Positions 15,401 to 24,199 of a stretch of DNA of 64,000 nt are shown here, one piece after another (positions within the stretch are counted from its first letter, which is position 1; every line of letters starts with the position of its first letter). The notes beneath the pieces were generated by a model. The model worked only from the letters and a program-made list of their open reading frames with translations. It did no database searches and was not told the origin of the DNA. Source of the stretch: CAUUGB01 sp963544615 (GTDB lineage Bacteria > Patescibacteriota > Microgenomatia > UBA1400 > PJMF01); the NCBI GenBank assembly GCA_963544615.1, contig CAUUGB010000001.1:22442-86441 (forward strand), written 5' to 3'. The translations under genes were made by a program, and so were the position numbers.

Positions 15401-17972
15401 TGAGTCTTGTGGTCCAAGTAATTGCAAAACACCTGGTGCTTGCTCTTGTAAAGTAAAACCTGGTTATAACTTAACTGAGTATCCTTATGGTGATGATTAT
15501 GGTAATCATCCTCAGTGTCGTATTTGCATTTACAAATCCAAACCAACTGGTTGTGGTGATGGTATTTGCAGTGGTTTGGAAACTTGTGAAAATTGTTCCC
15601 AAGATTGTGGTAAGTGTCCGCAGATGAGTGAGTGTCCCGATGGTTATAGTAAGCTGTGCACTGGGGAGGGGTATCCTGTTACTGGTCTTGGAGATTGTAA
15701 ACGCTGCTATGACCCTAATCACCTTGAGCAGCCTCAACATGGTTGTCAGGACGATGGTTATTGTAATCCTCTCTGCGAAGAAAAAGATGCGGATTGTGAG
15801 CCCGAGACAGCTAAGTATTTAACTAATGACAATGGTTGTCCTTACGGTTATGGCAAAACAAAAGAGTGTGGTTATGGTGAACGTCATCCTCTTTTAAGTG
15901 GCTGCTATGCTTGTGGTTGCGAGAGGCGTAAAAAGAACTTTATAGAAACCAAAATTGATAATCCACAGCTTTGTGATAAAGATGACAATCATGAGGAGGA
16001 TAACTGTGACATTCATATGAAAGAATTTAGTTGCAGTCCATATGACAATCAAAATAATTCTGGTTTACATTGGAAAGTGGTTACCTTAGCGCAGCAGCAG
16101 CAAATTTATCGCGATTCCCTCTGTTATGGCTATCAATTTTTTACCACTAAAGAAGATAGCAGTGTGGTTACAGTAGGTGTTGATGTCTCTTACTATGATT
16201 ATCAACAACGTGACGCTTGGATGCTTGATAGTGACGGTAAAGGTTTTATTTATTCTGACGCTAAAGGTGGTTATCGGCGCTGTCGCCCCGTGCGTATGCC
16301 TTATCGCGGTGGTAGCCTTAGCAGTGGCAAAGCTGGTCTGTGCGAATATCGCTGTATTCCCGCCATGCATCAAGCCATTGTTTTAAGCTGTAGCGAAATT
16401 GATGCTCGTTATCCTCATGAGTACCGGGGTAATCCCAGTGATGAGATGGTTTTTATTCCCGATGTTGCCCGCTCGGCTGGTAATAAAGAAGTTTACCTTG
16501 GTGGCACTAGTGAGGGCTTGAGTGTGGTGCCGCGTAGTAATGACGCACGCTGTGGTCGCTATTATCGCGTCTACCCCAAACATATCGATAAGTCTGAGAC
16601 TAATGATATTAACGGTGATGGCAAGGTTGACTGGCAAGATGGTAACGCTGCCGCCTCTTATTTATTTACTGATTGGTGGCAAGTGGGTGGTAATGCTTAC
16701 GGTAACGCTGGTGTGAGCAATTACGGCGAAAAAACGGCTTTTGTGGCAGAGCCGGCAGAAGTAAAAAATCTCAATCCCGCTACTGCCAAACTAGTAGGGA
16801 AAATGAAATCTTATCAGTATGCACTAAATGATGGGAGCTGTATTACCAGTGGTGGGGAAATTAAGACCGGTGATTGGCAGCCGCCAACTGCTTATAAGCC
16901 TTCATCAGGCGCTGGTTTGCAGGTAACAGGTAGTGGCAATCCCACCACCCTCATTAATAAACGCACTTATCGTCCATCTAATCAAACTGGCTTGGCGGCT
17001 AAAGGTGGTTACCAGTTTAGCTATCAAAAGCAGCGTGCTTTAGACTTTGAGTATTACCGTACTCTACTTGATTATGAAAAAATACCTAAGAATGGTAGTA
17101 GTAGAGTTCAAGTGAAATTAGCCGATGGTAATATAGAGGAAACTTTTGTCTACCGTTTTTTTGGCAGAAATGTTAAATTCAATGATGATATTAAGCCCAT
17201 TGTAGATAGTATTGGTGTAGATAAAAAAGTAGTTATCTTTGTAGAAAGTCAGGGTGCTGAAACAAGTAATGTCGGCGGTAACTTTATTCTCGATGCTAAT
17301 ATGGCAAGTTATGATCCCAATGGTTATTTAGCAGTGATTGCTCAAAAAGACTTTATTATTGAGCCTCAAGTTGGTTATCATTTAAATACCCAAAATGGCC
17401 AAGGTTGTGGTATTAATACTGTCACATTATGCACTCCCTCATTTAATGGGGTAGTTATTGCGCGAGGTTTAGTGATGAAGCGCGAGGGTGACGGCAGCGA
17501 TCCCAGCAGTAACCCTACGTTGGTGGATGGTCTTTTTAATCCCCAGCTTACTTGTGATAAACGCTTAGTGCTTAAAGGCGCTTATGCTTTTTGGGGCAAG
17601 CAACCGGTGGTCTTTACCCGGACTCTTTTGGGCTGTGGTTTGAAAAAAGGTCCTTTCTCCAATGACAAGGCGAGCTTAAATGTTCACAATGCTCGAGGTA
17701 ATGCTCATGGAGATGACTTTGAGGGCAGGCGACCAGATGTAAAGCTTAATAACAAGAATGCCTATGATGATTATTGTCGCACTGGCACAGTTAGGCGCAA
17801 TGGTAATGGCTACTATAACTATCACTTGAATTGGCCAGATAGTCAGGGTGGGATGTACAATAACTACAATCGCTTGATTTCTGCTACTCAGTTGGTGGTT
17901 AATCAACAGTTAATTAATTTAACTCCTGCTTGGATGAGACAAAACCTCACCACTCGTTTGGAGGTGCGCTAA
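12426..17972 (+). CDS. Giant Cys-rich secreted protein (about 1848 aa) with dockerin-like repeat
   Basis: A signal peptide (KNKFFFTVLLTLTLILGG... ending near KAQ) is followed by a PTPTPT linker. The long middle region is crowded with Cys, including CGDGICSGLETCENCSQDCGKC (15550-15616, here cited as separate CGDGIC, ENCSQDC and GKC units), a motif family common in secreted Cys-rich repeats. A single dockerin-type Ca-binding loop DINGDGKVDWQD lies at about 16603-16638. The C-terminal 300 residues look like beta-rich surface structure. ATG 12426 fits best; GTG 12402 and ATG 12408 are alternatives. It overlaps the previous gene by 14 bases. It probably acts on the surface, near the pilins; function unknown. 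Confidence 0.88.
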   Translation: MPKNKFFFTVLLTLTLILGGMVLTVKAQPTPTPTDKTPLQIISSEQFLRRLEENLPKDTKPVYVFSGAYQRLFYRPANKNWSGNLLTIPTDVPAPYKGGQDVRSGVILPLIQNLIDNIDPATDIGANTNVSLPASVTIPIIKGLKNVCDQQCDDSRYNSNFQLCFLPRCTGGGKDEPPKKCTCASNLRWKKATDVCYNQTMPGGTDGLCVFKDEELKERCREYECSVTEECPTDENGNKIVGDDCDLMPYNKNFSSESFNENNAFMNKYRSYSWIKDAYENCYTDNFVPSNYQPTWCDDSVSVSDPPENGATDPPENSDDYKKDFACNNDDRRMMCVHDNKAMPALTKATVDCLAALKTMFYDIGSLGDLYKAILDIMNEMLDELENYILPPVVIGGGYKWSKTPEETNIIDEPGFCLNKNVSTCSCGHILPFNGSTITNLGLRRKLLSYGVADANKYCVNTEGDPACTYSYSWDTEEVEDKPVSRNTKVGMRNIYASRASYPGWVTHKGGYVHGATCAKRPKGSSIGGSESGSKTRTFEVTDKEFFFLQARYFADKIARGESDELSYGGCDDRSNILYNHATAAHCQRKGKRGIKCRSGSRRRFSSYACDINGGVINQCKNGRVDGGRNTICQVCGPIYCGEHGLYSDTNTVRKNFKLGNSPTRHYKFYRYYHPQGSTKYGGGDEGGGGTIDGSEIFYSYSSQICLGERCNSSYNDAVFTPRDLPANSGQVFDDRTCPEGEIVDPCKQRAIANNWGGHRLCYESCCVSSDGSKCDRFPHDCPPGECCEDDDNSCRQPADNYHYGGDLCSIGDDTSKTVSGVAIPAADAEKYANYQCNVAGTYDTHYPKSVAESYTFPLKEKSACYFCGCAPIEGNSGKSGWWPRNAKIKHGDQCLTPEQKCAAEFNQVKNNKLEIGYDGLAQAMDRSDVDSPVTLLKGITGMTNLRCVRCRCVAGDGICDGYSGDPNGVCKNYPQGTLDPDCDPLLPSPGPESCGPSNCKTPGACSCKVKPGYNLTEYPYGDDYGNHPQCRICIYKSKPTGCGDGICSGLETCENCSQDCGKCPQMSECPDGYSKLCTGEGYPVTGLGDCKRCYDPNHLEQPQHGCQDDGYCNPLCEEKDADCEPETAKYLTNDNGCPYGYGKTKECGYGERHPLLSGCYACGCERRKKNFIETKIDNPQLCDKDDNHEEDNCDIHMKEFSCSPYDNQNNSGLHWKVVTLAQQQQIYRDSLCYGYQFFTTKEDSSVVTVGVDVSYYDYQQRDAWMLDSDGKGFIYSDAKGGYRRCRPVRMPYRGGSLSSGKAGLCEYRCIPAMHQAIVLSCSEIDARYPHEYRGNPSDEMVFIPDVARSAGNKEVYLGGTSEGLSVVPRSNDARCGRYYRVYPKHIDKSETNDINGDGKVDWQDGNAAASYLFTDWWQVGGNAYGNAGVSNYGEKTAFVAEPAEVKNLNPATAKLVGKMKSYQYALNDGSCITSGGEIKTGDWQPPTAYKPSSGAGLQVTGSGNPTTLINKRTYRPSNQTGLAAKGGYQFSYQKQRALDFEYYRTLLDYEKIPKNGSSRVQVKLADGNIEETFVYRFFGRNVKFNDDIKPIVDSIGVDKKVVIFVESQGAETSNVGGNFILDANMASYDPNGYLAVIAQKDFIIEPQVGYHLNTQNGQGCGINTVTLCTPSFNGVVIARGLVMKREGDGSDPSSNPTLVDGLFNPQLTCDKRLVLKGAYAFWGKQPVVFTRTLLGCGLKKGPFSNDKASLNVHNARGNAHGDDFEGRRPDVKLNNKNAYDDYCRTGTVRRNGNGYYNYHLNWPDSQGGMYNNYNRLISATQLVVNQQLINLTPAWMRQNLTTRLEVR

Positions 17973-17999
17973 ATTAAATTACCACTCATCTTGAGGCTT

Positions 18000-19700
18000 A
18001 TGTCTATTAATGGTCGCTATCAGCAATTTTATTCGCCAAAGATGAAGCGCCTGGTCTTTCCTCAAGGCAATCTTTATGATTTATTGCAGCAAGCTAATCA
18101 GGGGAAAGAGAATGAGTATGCACTTGATTATTTTGGTCAGCGCCTAACATATGGTTGGCTTTTTAGTGAAATTGAGCGCTGCACTAGTGCACTTTTAGCA
18201 CTGGGAATTAAGCAAGGTGAGGTAGTGACTGTTTGCTCACTTTTAACGCCGGAAACCCTGGCAGTTTTTTATGCGCTCAATCGCTTAGGTGCAATTAGCG
18301 ATTGGCTCGATCCGCGCTCTAGCGAGCCAAAAATTATTAAAACCCTCAAACAAACTAAAAGTAAATTATTAATTATCCTCTCACCATTGGCAAAAGTTTT
18401 TGCTAAGGCTTTGTCTAAAAGCAGTTGTCGAGTGGTAATTTTATTAAATCCTCTCACTCAAGCTGGTCTGCCAAGCAAAGTTTTGGGTACCCTTAAAGGT
18501 TTATTTACTCCAGCACCAGCTTTTCCCTCCAAAATTCGCTTACTCACTTATAAGCAATTGCTTTTATTAGCCCATAAGCAGCCTGCCCCCAATATTCGTC
18601 CACGCCTTCATCAGGGGGCGGCTATTGTACATACTGGTGGCACCACTGGGCAGCCTAAAGCAGTTTTGCTCACTAATGAGAGTATTAATGCCGAGGTTAC
18701 CCAAGTGGCTAATTTTCATTTGCGGTTTAAGCGCCAAGAGCGCTGGCTCTCTTATTTACCGCCTTTTGTGGTGGTTGGTTTAGTAAATGTGATTCACTTA
18801 CCCTTAATCTTAGGGATGGAGCTTTGTTTAGTGCCCAACTTTCTTACCATGACTTTAGCTCAACAGCTTAAAACTTATCGGCCACATCATATTCCCTGCA
18901 TTTCGCTGCATTGGCGCGAAATTATCAGCGGTAAAAAGTTGCAAAATTTTTCTCTTGATTTTGTTAAAAGTATTATTGTAGGAGGGGACGTTTTTTACCG
19001 GGGTATGGAAGAGCGCCTGATTGATTTTTTGCGCGCCCATAATTGCCATATTGCCCCCACCAAATGTTATGGCTCGAGTGAAAGCTCTTCAGTGGCAGTC
19101 GCCGGCTGTAATCATCAACCTTATAATAAATTAGGTAGTGTAGGTATTCCTTTACCAGGTAATCAGGTTGCCATTTATGAGGTAGAGAAAAAGCAACTGA
19201 CTGGTCGAGCTGGAGTGATTGGGGAAATTTGTTTAGCCGGACCGGTTTTAATGAAAGGCTATTATGCCGATGAAACCGCTAGTAAAAAAAGTCTGCGCAC
19301 TCATGCGGGTAAGCTGTGGTTGCATACCGGAGACTTAGGTTATTTAGATGATGATGGAGTATTATTTTTAGCGGGACGCAGTAAGCGGATGATTATTAGA
19401 CGGGGCTTTAAAATTTATTCTTTAATGATTGAACAATTACTTAATCAGCAAGAGGAGGTTAAAATTGCTGTGGTGGTCGGTAAACCAGATAAAGCTGATG
19501 ATGAAGTGCCTTGTGCCCATTTAGTACTGCAAGAAGATTACAGTCACCGCCCGGCTGAGGTGGAAAAGAAGCTACGCTTGCTTTGCCAACAGCATTTAAG
19601 TGATTATCAAGTGCCGGTGCAATGGTATTTTCACCAGTCTTTACCACTAACTGCCAATGGTAAAATAGATTATCGTTTTTTAGAAAACTATCATGAATAA
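18000..19700 (+). CDS. Acyl-CoA synthetase-like AMP-binding enzyme
   Basis: A class I adenylate-forming enzyme of about 566 residues. The P-loop VHTGGTTGQPKAV is near residue 212, then YGSSESSS, the TGD motif in LWLHTGDLGYLDDDG, RSKRMIIRRGFKIY, and the catalytic Lys in PLTANGKIDY at the C-terminus. It should activate a carboxylic acid as acyl-AMP and pass it to CoA or another acceptor. The substrate cannot be read from the sequence. It follows the giant gene by 27 bases and overlaps the next gene by 8, so the three are likely co-transcribed. Start ATG 18000 preferred over TTG 17991. Confidence 0.9.
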   Translation: MSINGRYQQFYSPKMKRLVFPQGNLYDLLQQANQGKENEYALDYFGQRLTYGWLFSEIERCTSALLALGIKQGEVVTVCSLLTPETLAVFYALNRLGAISDWLDPRSSEPKIIKTLKQTKSKLLIILSPLAKVFAKALSKSSCRVVILLNPLTQAGLPSKVLGTLKGLFTPAPAFPSKIRLLTYKQLLLLAHKQPAPNIRPRLHQGAAIVHTGGTTGQPKAVLLTNESINAEVTQVANFHLRFKRQERWLSYLPPFVVVGLVNVIHLPLILGMELCLVPNFLTMTLAQQLKTYRPHHIPCISLHWREIISGKKLQNFSLDFVKSIIVGGDVFYRGMEERLIDFLRAHNCHIAPTKCYGSSESSSVAVAGCNHQPYNKLGSVGIPLPGNQVAIYEVEKKQLTGRAGVIGEICLAGPVLMKGYYADETASKKSLRTHAGKLWLHTGDLGYLDDDGVLFLAGRSKRMIIRRGFKIYSLMIEQLLNQQEEVKIAVVVGKPDKADDEVPCAHLVLQEDYSHRPAEVEKKLRLLCQQHLSDYQVPVQWYFHQSLPLTANGKIDYRFLENYHE

Positions 19701-20928
19701 ACAGTCTCCTACCCCCACTACCACTCAGTCTGCAGGTTTATTGGCAATCATGCAAGCTTACAGTTGGAGTGTTTACTTTTTTTGCCTGCTACTTTTAGCG
19801 GTGGTTTTTAGTAAAACTTTTTTGGGGGAATATCCTTTTGATGTTAGTGAAGTTTTAATTGCCATGCACGAATTTAGCGGGGGGTTGCTCAGCAATGGGA
19901 TAGTTGCTGGGTTTTTGTTTTTAGTTTCTTTAGTACCGATAGCGATTATGGCTGCCTTAATTCACTCTCAAGGCAAAAAAATTACCGCTGTCAAGCTTAC
20001 TTCTGCCAACTGGCGAGTACGGCTTTTTTTAGCGCTCTTGTTAGGGGGTACTTTTTTACTTCATTTACTGCCCACTTTTTCTTGCGCTAATCCTATGTGT
20101 GATTATTTACCGGTGGTGGCCAGTTTTCCTGGTTTGCCTTTGGGGGTGGCTTTAGCCACCACTGTCGATGGTTGGGCTAGCGCTCAGGGTGGGGTGTGGG
20201 CACAGCTAGATTATCGCTTTTTAACTATTCTCCCGAATGCTTTGTTTTTGTTGGTTCTCTCTTTTTATTTTCTCACTCCTAAAGCCCAGTTGCCGCGCTT
20301 AATTCGCTCACGTTTGCTGCTTTGTTTGGGTTTGCTGATACTAGTTTTAGGTTTGCTGGTTTTTTATCTTTATTACTTGTCGCAAATAGTTTTTACTTTA
20401 AGTGATAATGATTTAGCCGATTTATTAAATCAGCACGCTCCAGCGCAAGTGGTAGAAGATTTTCATTTTCAAATTGGTGATGTCCTCATTCATCGTCCCA
20501 AAGAAATTGGTCAAGATTTAGTGACTAAATTAAGTGGTACCAATTTATCGCATACCGATACTTATTGCGGTGAGAATGAGTTAATCAATGGCAATGGTGA
20601 TAATTTTTTTCAAACTGGAGGAATTAATATTGATAAGCTTGAGTGGCAACAGCGTTATGTGCGTGGTTCATTGCCACTGACGGTAGTTTTACGCCATCCC
20701 GATCCGCAGGTAGGAGCACAGTTGTGTGCCAAGCTGCGTCGTGCGGTTAGTGATCCCAAAATTACTTTTGGGGTAGATTTGCTTAATAAGCGGCAAACTT
20801 TTAACTGTTCTAATATGGTGTATTATTATTTATATCCCCAAGCGCCCAATTTTAATTTAGTCACTCCCGATTTACTGTTTGTCACCATGCTCCAGCATGA
20901 CTGGCGCTTAGTTAATTGGACTAACTAA
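19693..20928 (+). CDS. Polytopic membrane protein with permuted papain-like (YiiX/NlpC-P60 superfamily) domain
   Basis: The first 250 residues contain about five or six membrane helices. The C-terminal part has FQIGDVLIHRP, LSGTNLSHTDTYCGENELINGNGD and, near the end, FNCSNMVYYYL. The His then Cys order matches permuted papain-fold proteins of the YiiX/LRAT-like group, which act as amidases, peptidases or acyltransferases. It overlaps the AMP-binding enzyme by 8 bases, so an acyl-transfer pathway is plausible: one enzyme activates the acyl group, the other moves or removes it at the membrane. That link is inference; the fold call is moderate. Confidence 0.75.
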   Translation: MNKQSPTPTTTQSAGLLAIMQAYSWSVYFFCLLLLAVVFSKTFLGEYPFDVSEVLIAMHEFSGGLLSNGIVAGFLFLVSLVPIAIMAALIHSQGKKITAVKLTSANWRVRLFLALLLGGTFLLHLLPTFSCANPMCDYLPVVASFPGLPLGVALATTVDGWASAQGGVWAQLDYRFLTILPNALFLLVLSFYFLTPKAQLPRLIRSRLLLCLGLLILVLGLLVFYLYYLSQIVFTLSDNDLADLLNQHAPAQVVEDFHFQIGDVLIHRPKEIGQDLVTKLSGTNLSHTDTYCGENELINGNGDNFFQTGGINIDKLEWQQRYVRGSLPLTVVLRHPDPQVGAQLCAKLRRAVSDPKITFGVDLLNKRQTFNCSNMVYYYLYPQAPNFNLVTPDLLFVTMLQHDWRLVNWTN

Positions 20929-20964
20929 AATGATGATTATCAAATAGATATTAAGGAAAAATCA

Positions 20965-21852
20965 ATGAAAAAATCTGTATCATCACCGTCAACTAGTTCT
21001 GCCAGCGGTTCCTTGTTAGCGGGCAAAAAAAAAGTTAAAAAAGCAGCCAAAAAAAATCTTTCTAGTTCAACTACTAACACTGACAGCAAAAAAAATCTGC
21101 CCCCCAAAAAAAGTGGTCAGCTGTTTTTTTTAGTTTTAGCTTTAGCACTTTTGTTTGCAGTGGCTTGGCGGTTGAAAGGGGGGCTAAATTTAACCAAACC
21201 CAGTCAACCCAGCACTCCCTCTGCCGATGAGATAGAAAGCTATGATATTTATGAGGTGGAGGCAGAAATCCTTGAGCAAGAGGCCACCCTTTACAATGAT
21301 TATTTTGCCTTTAGCTACACACTGCCACCTAGTTACGCTGTTTATGAATGGTGGGAGCATAATTTAGCTAAAGAGCCGGGTGAAACTGGGCGCTTATCTC
21401 AGTTTGAGTTTACCAATGAGGATGGTGAGAGAGATAGTGAGAGTAGCCCCAATAGTGAGCAAAAATTTATTAGTTTTATTGCTTATGGTAATAAGCGCTA
21501 CTCCCAGCTGGAGGATCATTTTGATGTCATAGTGGACGCAATTAAAATTGCCGGCGCAGATAATCAGGAAACTTTTTTAGACCTTTACGAAAAGAATTTA
21601 ATTTTTGGGCAAAAATTAGCCGAGGACTATTTGTTGGAGAAAAAAACTCCCCTGCAGCTTGCTGGTAGAGATTGGGCGCAGCGCCTTTACCAGAGCGTGG
21701 GTGATGAGCGACCAATTTATTTGCTCCGTCTTGCCACACCACTTAAAAATGGTTATTTTTTGGTGATGCAATCTACTTATTGGGCCAACAATCCTCAGGC
21801 TTATGAGCAAGTATTAGCTCATTTTGCTCAAAGCATTAAGTTTAGTGAGTAA
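20965..21852 (+). CDS. Single-pass membrane protein with Lys-rich cytosolic tail, unknown
   Basis: The N-terminus (residues 1-52) is Lys/Ser rich and probably cytosolic, followed by a transmembrane helix (about 53-72) and an acidic extracellular part of about 220 residues (YFAFSYTLPPSYAVYEWWEH onward). No recognisable domain. A Shine-Dalgarno AAGGA lies before ATG 20965. It sits between the membrane papain-like gene and the first prepilin. Function unknown. Confidence 0.75.
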   Translation: MKKSVSSPSTSSASGSLLAGKKKVKKAAKKNLSSSTTNTDSKKNLPPKKSGQLFFLVLALALLFAVAWRLKGGLNLTKPSQPSTPSADEIESYDIYEVEAEILEQEATLYNDYFAFSYTLPPSYAVYEWWEHNLAKEPGETGRLSQFEFTNEDGERDSESSPNSEQKFISFIAYGNKRYSQLEDHFDVIVDAIKIAGADNQETFLDLYEKNLIFGQKLAEDYLLEKKTPLQLAGRDWAQRLYQSVGDERPIYLLRLATPLKNGYFLVMQSTYWANNPQAYEQVLAHFAQSIKFSE

Positions 21853-21898
21853 TTTGACTCCAGTAGTGTCAACAAGCTGTGGTAGAGGGGGAAAAAAT

Positions 21899-21927
21899 TT
21901 GACAAAGGGGTGAATTTTTTCTAAAAT
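21899..21927 (+). promoter_or_regulatory. Strong promoter of the first prepilin gene
   Basis: TTGACA (21899-21904), 17 bases, TAAAAT (21922-21927). The leader is about 40 bases, with an AGAAAGG Shine-Dalgarno. Confidence 0.8.
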
Positions 21928-21976
21928 TAATTAACTACAAATATCGGCAAAGTTATAAAAACAGAAAGGCATGATT

Positions 21977-22555
21977 ATGCTTAAAAGAAGCGCTGCATTT
22001 ACACTAATTGAATTAATGGTGGTAGTGGCTATTATTGCTATTTTATCTACTATGGGGGTAGCAAATTTTTCCACCGCCATTAAGCGCTCGCGTAATGCGG
22101 TGCGGCAGAATGATGTCTTGGCGGTAAGTAAAGGTTTGGAAGCTTGTTATGATGTAATGAGTGCGAGGTATTTAAATCCAGCAGGTGGTGCAGCCACTGA
22201 TTGCCATAAACCATATGAAAGCACTATGACCGGCGGTGCTAATGGAGTGTTTAAAGCAGATAGTAAAGGTGATCAGTCTTGTCAAAATCGTTGTCTCAAT
22301 CAGGATATAAAGCCCAATATGAATAATCATAATTATACGGCATTAGTAGGATTGGTTGATAGTGCAGAAAAGTTTGTTATTTGTGCCAAGTTAGAAAACG
22401 TTGGCAATGTGGAAAGCATTGGTAACTCTAAAACAGATTTAGCAGCATTGCCTAATATTGAGACGGCAATCGAAACATTGTCAAATTCTACTAATAAGTG
22501 TGATGCTGGTGGCGGTACCGGTGGGTGCTTTTTCTGCGTTACTTCTTCACAATAA
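21977..22555 (+). CDS. Type IV prepilin-like protein, probable major pilin
   Basis: The N-terminus AAFTLIELMVVVAIIAILSTMG has the prepilin peptidase site before Phe, Glu at mature position 5 and the hydrophobic helix of class III signal peptides. The globular part has several Cys (CYDVM, DCHKPY, CQNRC, ICAK, CDAGGG, CFFC) suitable for disulfides. It has the best promoter and Shine-Dalgarno of the pilin set and its own terminator, so I infer it is the abundant subunit. ATG 21977 is preferred to ATG 21971 from Shine-Dalgarno spacing. Confidence 0.92.
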   Translation: MLKRSAAFTLIELMVVVAIIAILSTMGVANFSTAIKRSRNAVRQNDVLAVSKGLEACYDVMSARYLNPAGGAATDCHKPYESTMTGGANGVFKADSKGDQSCQNRCLNQDIKPNMNNHNYTALVGLVDSAEKFVICAKLENVGNVESIGNSKTDLAALPNIETAIETLSNSTNKCDAGGGTGGCFFCVTSSQ

Positions 22556-22581
22556 ATTAAATAAATTTAGCTAAAGCATTG

Positions 22582-22606
22582 CCCCCTCGCTAGCGAGGGG
22601 GTTTTT
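22582..22606 (+). terminator. Intrinsic terminator after the first prepilin
   Basis: Nearly perfect palindrome CCCCCTCGC/GCGAGGGGG (22582-22590 with 22593-22601), then five T. Confidence 0.92.
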
Positions 22607-22607
22607 C

Positions 22608-22637
22608 TTGACATACACCTGGAAATAATGCTAAAAT
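22608..22637 (+). promoter_or_regulatory. Leaderless promoter of the second prepilin gene
   Basis: TTGACA (22608-22613), 18 bases, TAAAAT (22632-22637), 6 bases to ATG 22644. The -35 box begins right after the upstream terminator's T run. Confidence 0.8.
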
Positions 22638-22643
22638 GCTTTC

Positions 22644-23177
22644 ATGAAACACAAGCAAGCCTTCAGTTTAATTGAATTAATGGTGGTTATTAGTATTATT
22701 GCGGTTTTGGCAGCCATGGGGGTGGCTAATTTTGCCACTGCAATTAAAAAATCTCGCGACTCGGTGCGCAAAAGTGAACTGGCTGAATTAACTCAAGCGC
22801 TGATGATGTTTCGGGCAGATTGGGGTTCGTATCCATATCGCTATGGTATGGATGCAGTAAGGCTGACATCAACAGCCATTTTAAATTACGAAGAGCCAGC
22901 CAGTAATCCTGTTAAAACACATGAACTAGTTCCTGATTATATCCGCTCCATGCCTACCGATGAAGCACGTGTTAGTGAGAGTGAGCAATATACTTATAAG
23001 TGCATCACGCCAAAAGAGGTCATCATTGATGGTGTAACTTATTGGCGCTGTGTTGATTTTAGCGTTTGCGCTTATTTAGAAGTGCCGCAGGTGAGTGGGG
23101 CAAATGCTAAAGATGGGATAGGTACTCCTTGTCTCAATCCCAACGATTGCAAATGGTTTTGTATGTATAGTCCGTAA
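22644..23177 (+). CDS. Type IV prepilin-like protein
   Basis: The N-terminus QAFSLIELMVVISIIAVLAAMG is a prepilin signal closely similar to the 21977 protein; the next 20 residues are also alike (ANFATAIKKSRDSVRKSEL), so the two are paralogues. The globular part includes WGSYPYRYG and four Cys in two pairs. It is the first gene of a short run with the 23183 prepilin. Probably a minor pilin or pseudopilin. Confidence 0.92.
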   Translation: MKHKQAFSLIELMVVISIIAVLAAMGVANFATAIKKSRDSVRKSELAELTQALMMFRADWGSYPYRYGMDAVRLTSTAILNYEEPASNPVKTHELVPDYIRSMPTDEARVSESEQYTYKCITPKEVIIDGVTYWRCVDFSVCAYLEVPQVSGANAKDGIGTPCLNPNDCKWFCMYSP

Positions 23178-23182
23178 AGTTC

Positions 23183-24124
23183 ATGCCTCAGTCATTTTGC
23201 CGCTATCCTCGCTCTGCTTTCACCTTAATTGAGATTTTAATTGTGGCAGTGATTTTTAGTATTCTTTCACTGGCAGTGGGGCGGTTTTTAATTACTTTCT
23301 TAAATTTAAAACTTAGTGCCGAGACAATTCAGCGCATCCGCCAAGAAGGCAATTATGCCCTCGACCAAATTGATTATTTACTCCGCAGTGGCTTAACCAT
23401 GCCCGATGTGTGTGTAGGCAGAATTCGCCCGGCTAATCCTCCCTCCGGCTTTGATTTGCATCACGATCTTCAAGCAGTCAAAGATAATCCTGATCCTAAC
23501 AACATCATGCCTGCGCCATGTGTTGAGGAGCCAAAAGATCCTGATCCTCTTAGTGTCATAACCAAAGAACCTATTCACTGTGAACTTAATCCCACTCCTC
23601 AGCCCGGCTTCAGCTACTCATCTTATCACTCCAAAATTTATGACACTTGCCAAGAAAAATGTCATGTTTATGATCAACTGCGCACCAACACTCAGGGGTT
23701 AGATCAGGTTTATTTTGTGCGCAATTTAGTGGCATTAGCAAATTGTGATGGCAGTGGTGGTAGTAGTGGATGCCGGCAGCCGTCCTCACCTGATGAGGTA
23801 TCCAGTTTATATTTATTTCGCAGTTTGGCGGCTGACCGGCGTCATGACGATTTTGACGACTTTGCCCGTAGTCCTCAGGTGCAAAGAATTCCCTTAACTA
23901 ATTGGCGCACTGGAGTTGGGGGTGAACCCTTTTCAGTAAATAATTTGCGCTTTTATTGTTTTTTTGATTATTTTGCCAACAGCTATGTGGTACACACTTC
24001 TTTTGACATCACTTATCAGCGCCAATCTTTAAGTGGTCGGTTGCAACAAGTTGGCACCAAGCGAATTAATGAGCGCTTTGAGCGCTTGAGTGTGGTGCGC
24101 AATCCTTACCCTTTTGAATACTAA
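23183..24124 (+). CDS. Minor prepilin, PilW/PulJ-like
   Basis: The prepilin motif SAFTLIEILIVAVIFSILSL starts near residue 11, after a short basic leader. The following helix (IQRIRQEGNYALDQIDYLLRSG) is the pattern of PilW/PulJ-type minor pilins. The C-terminal domain is about 230 residues, longer than usual, with several Cys. It starts 5 bases after the previous prepilin gene, so it is co-transcribed. Such proteins prime or cap pilus assembly. Confidence 0.88.
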   Translation: MPQSFCRYPRSAFTLIEILIVAVIFSILSLAVGRFLITFLNLKLSAETIQRIRQEGNYALDQIDYLLRSGLTMPDVCVGRIRPANPPSGFDLHHDLQAVKDNPDPNNIMPAPCVEEPKDPDPLSVITKEPIHCELNPTPQPGFSYSSYHSKIYDTCQEKCHVYDQLRTNTQGLDQVYFVRNLVALANCDGSGGSSGCRQPSSPDEVSSLYLFRSLAADRRHDDFDDFARSPQVQRIPLTNWRTGVGGEPFSVNNLRFYCFFDYFANSYVVHTSFDITYQRQSLSGRLQQVGTKRINERFERLSVVRNPYPFEY

Positions 24125-24152
24125 AGTTGGGGTTATTATTAACCATTAAACT

Positions 24153-24199
24153 CCAGCTAAACTAACAGCTGGTAAATCTTTGTTAACAATTAATATTGT
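24153..24199. terminator. Weak hairpins between converging prepilin genes
   Basis: A 6-bp inverted repeat CCAGCT/AGCTGG (24153-24158 with 24167-24172) and a second AACAAT/ATTGTT repeat fill the gap between converging operons. T runs are poor, so termination is only a possibility. Confidence 0.3.

Noticed and set aside
13705..17906. Many 60-130 codon frames on both strands across the giant gene
   Set aside because: They are low-complexity shadows (Ile/Thr or Val/Met rich) of the Asn/Gly/Asp-rich main frame and lack start signals.
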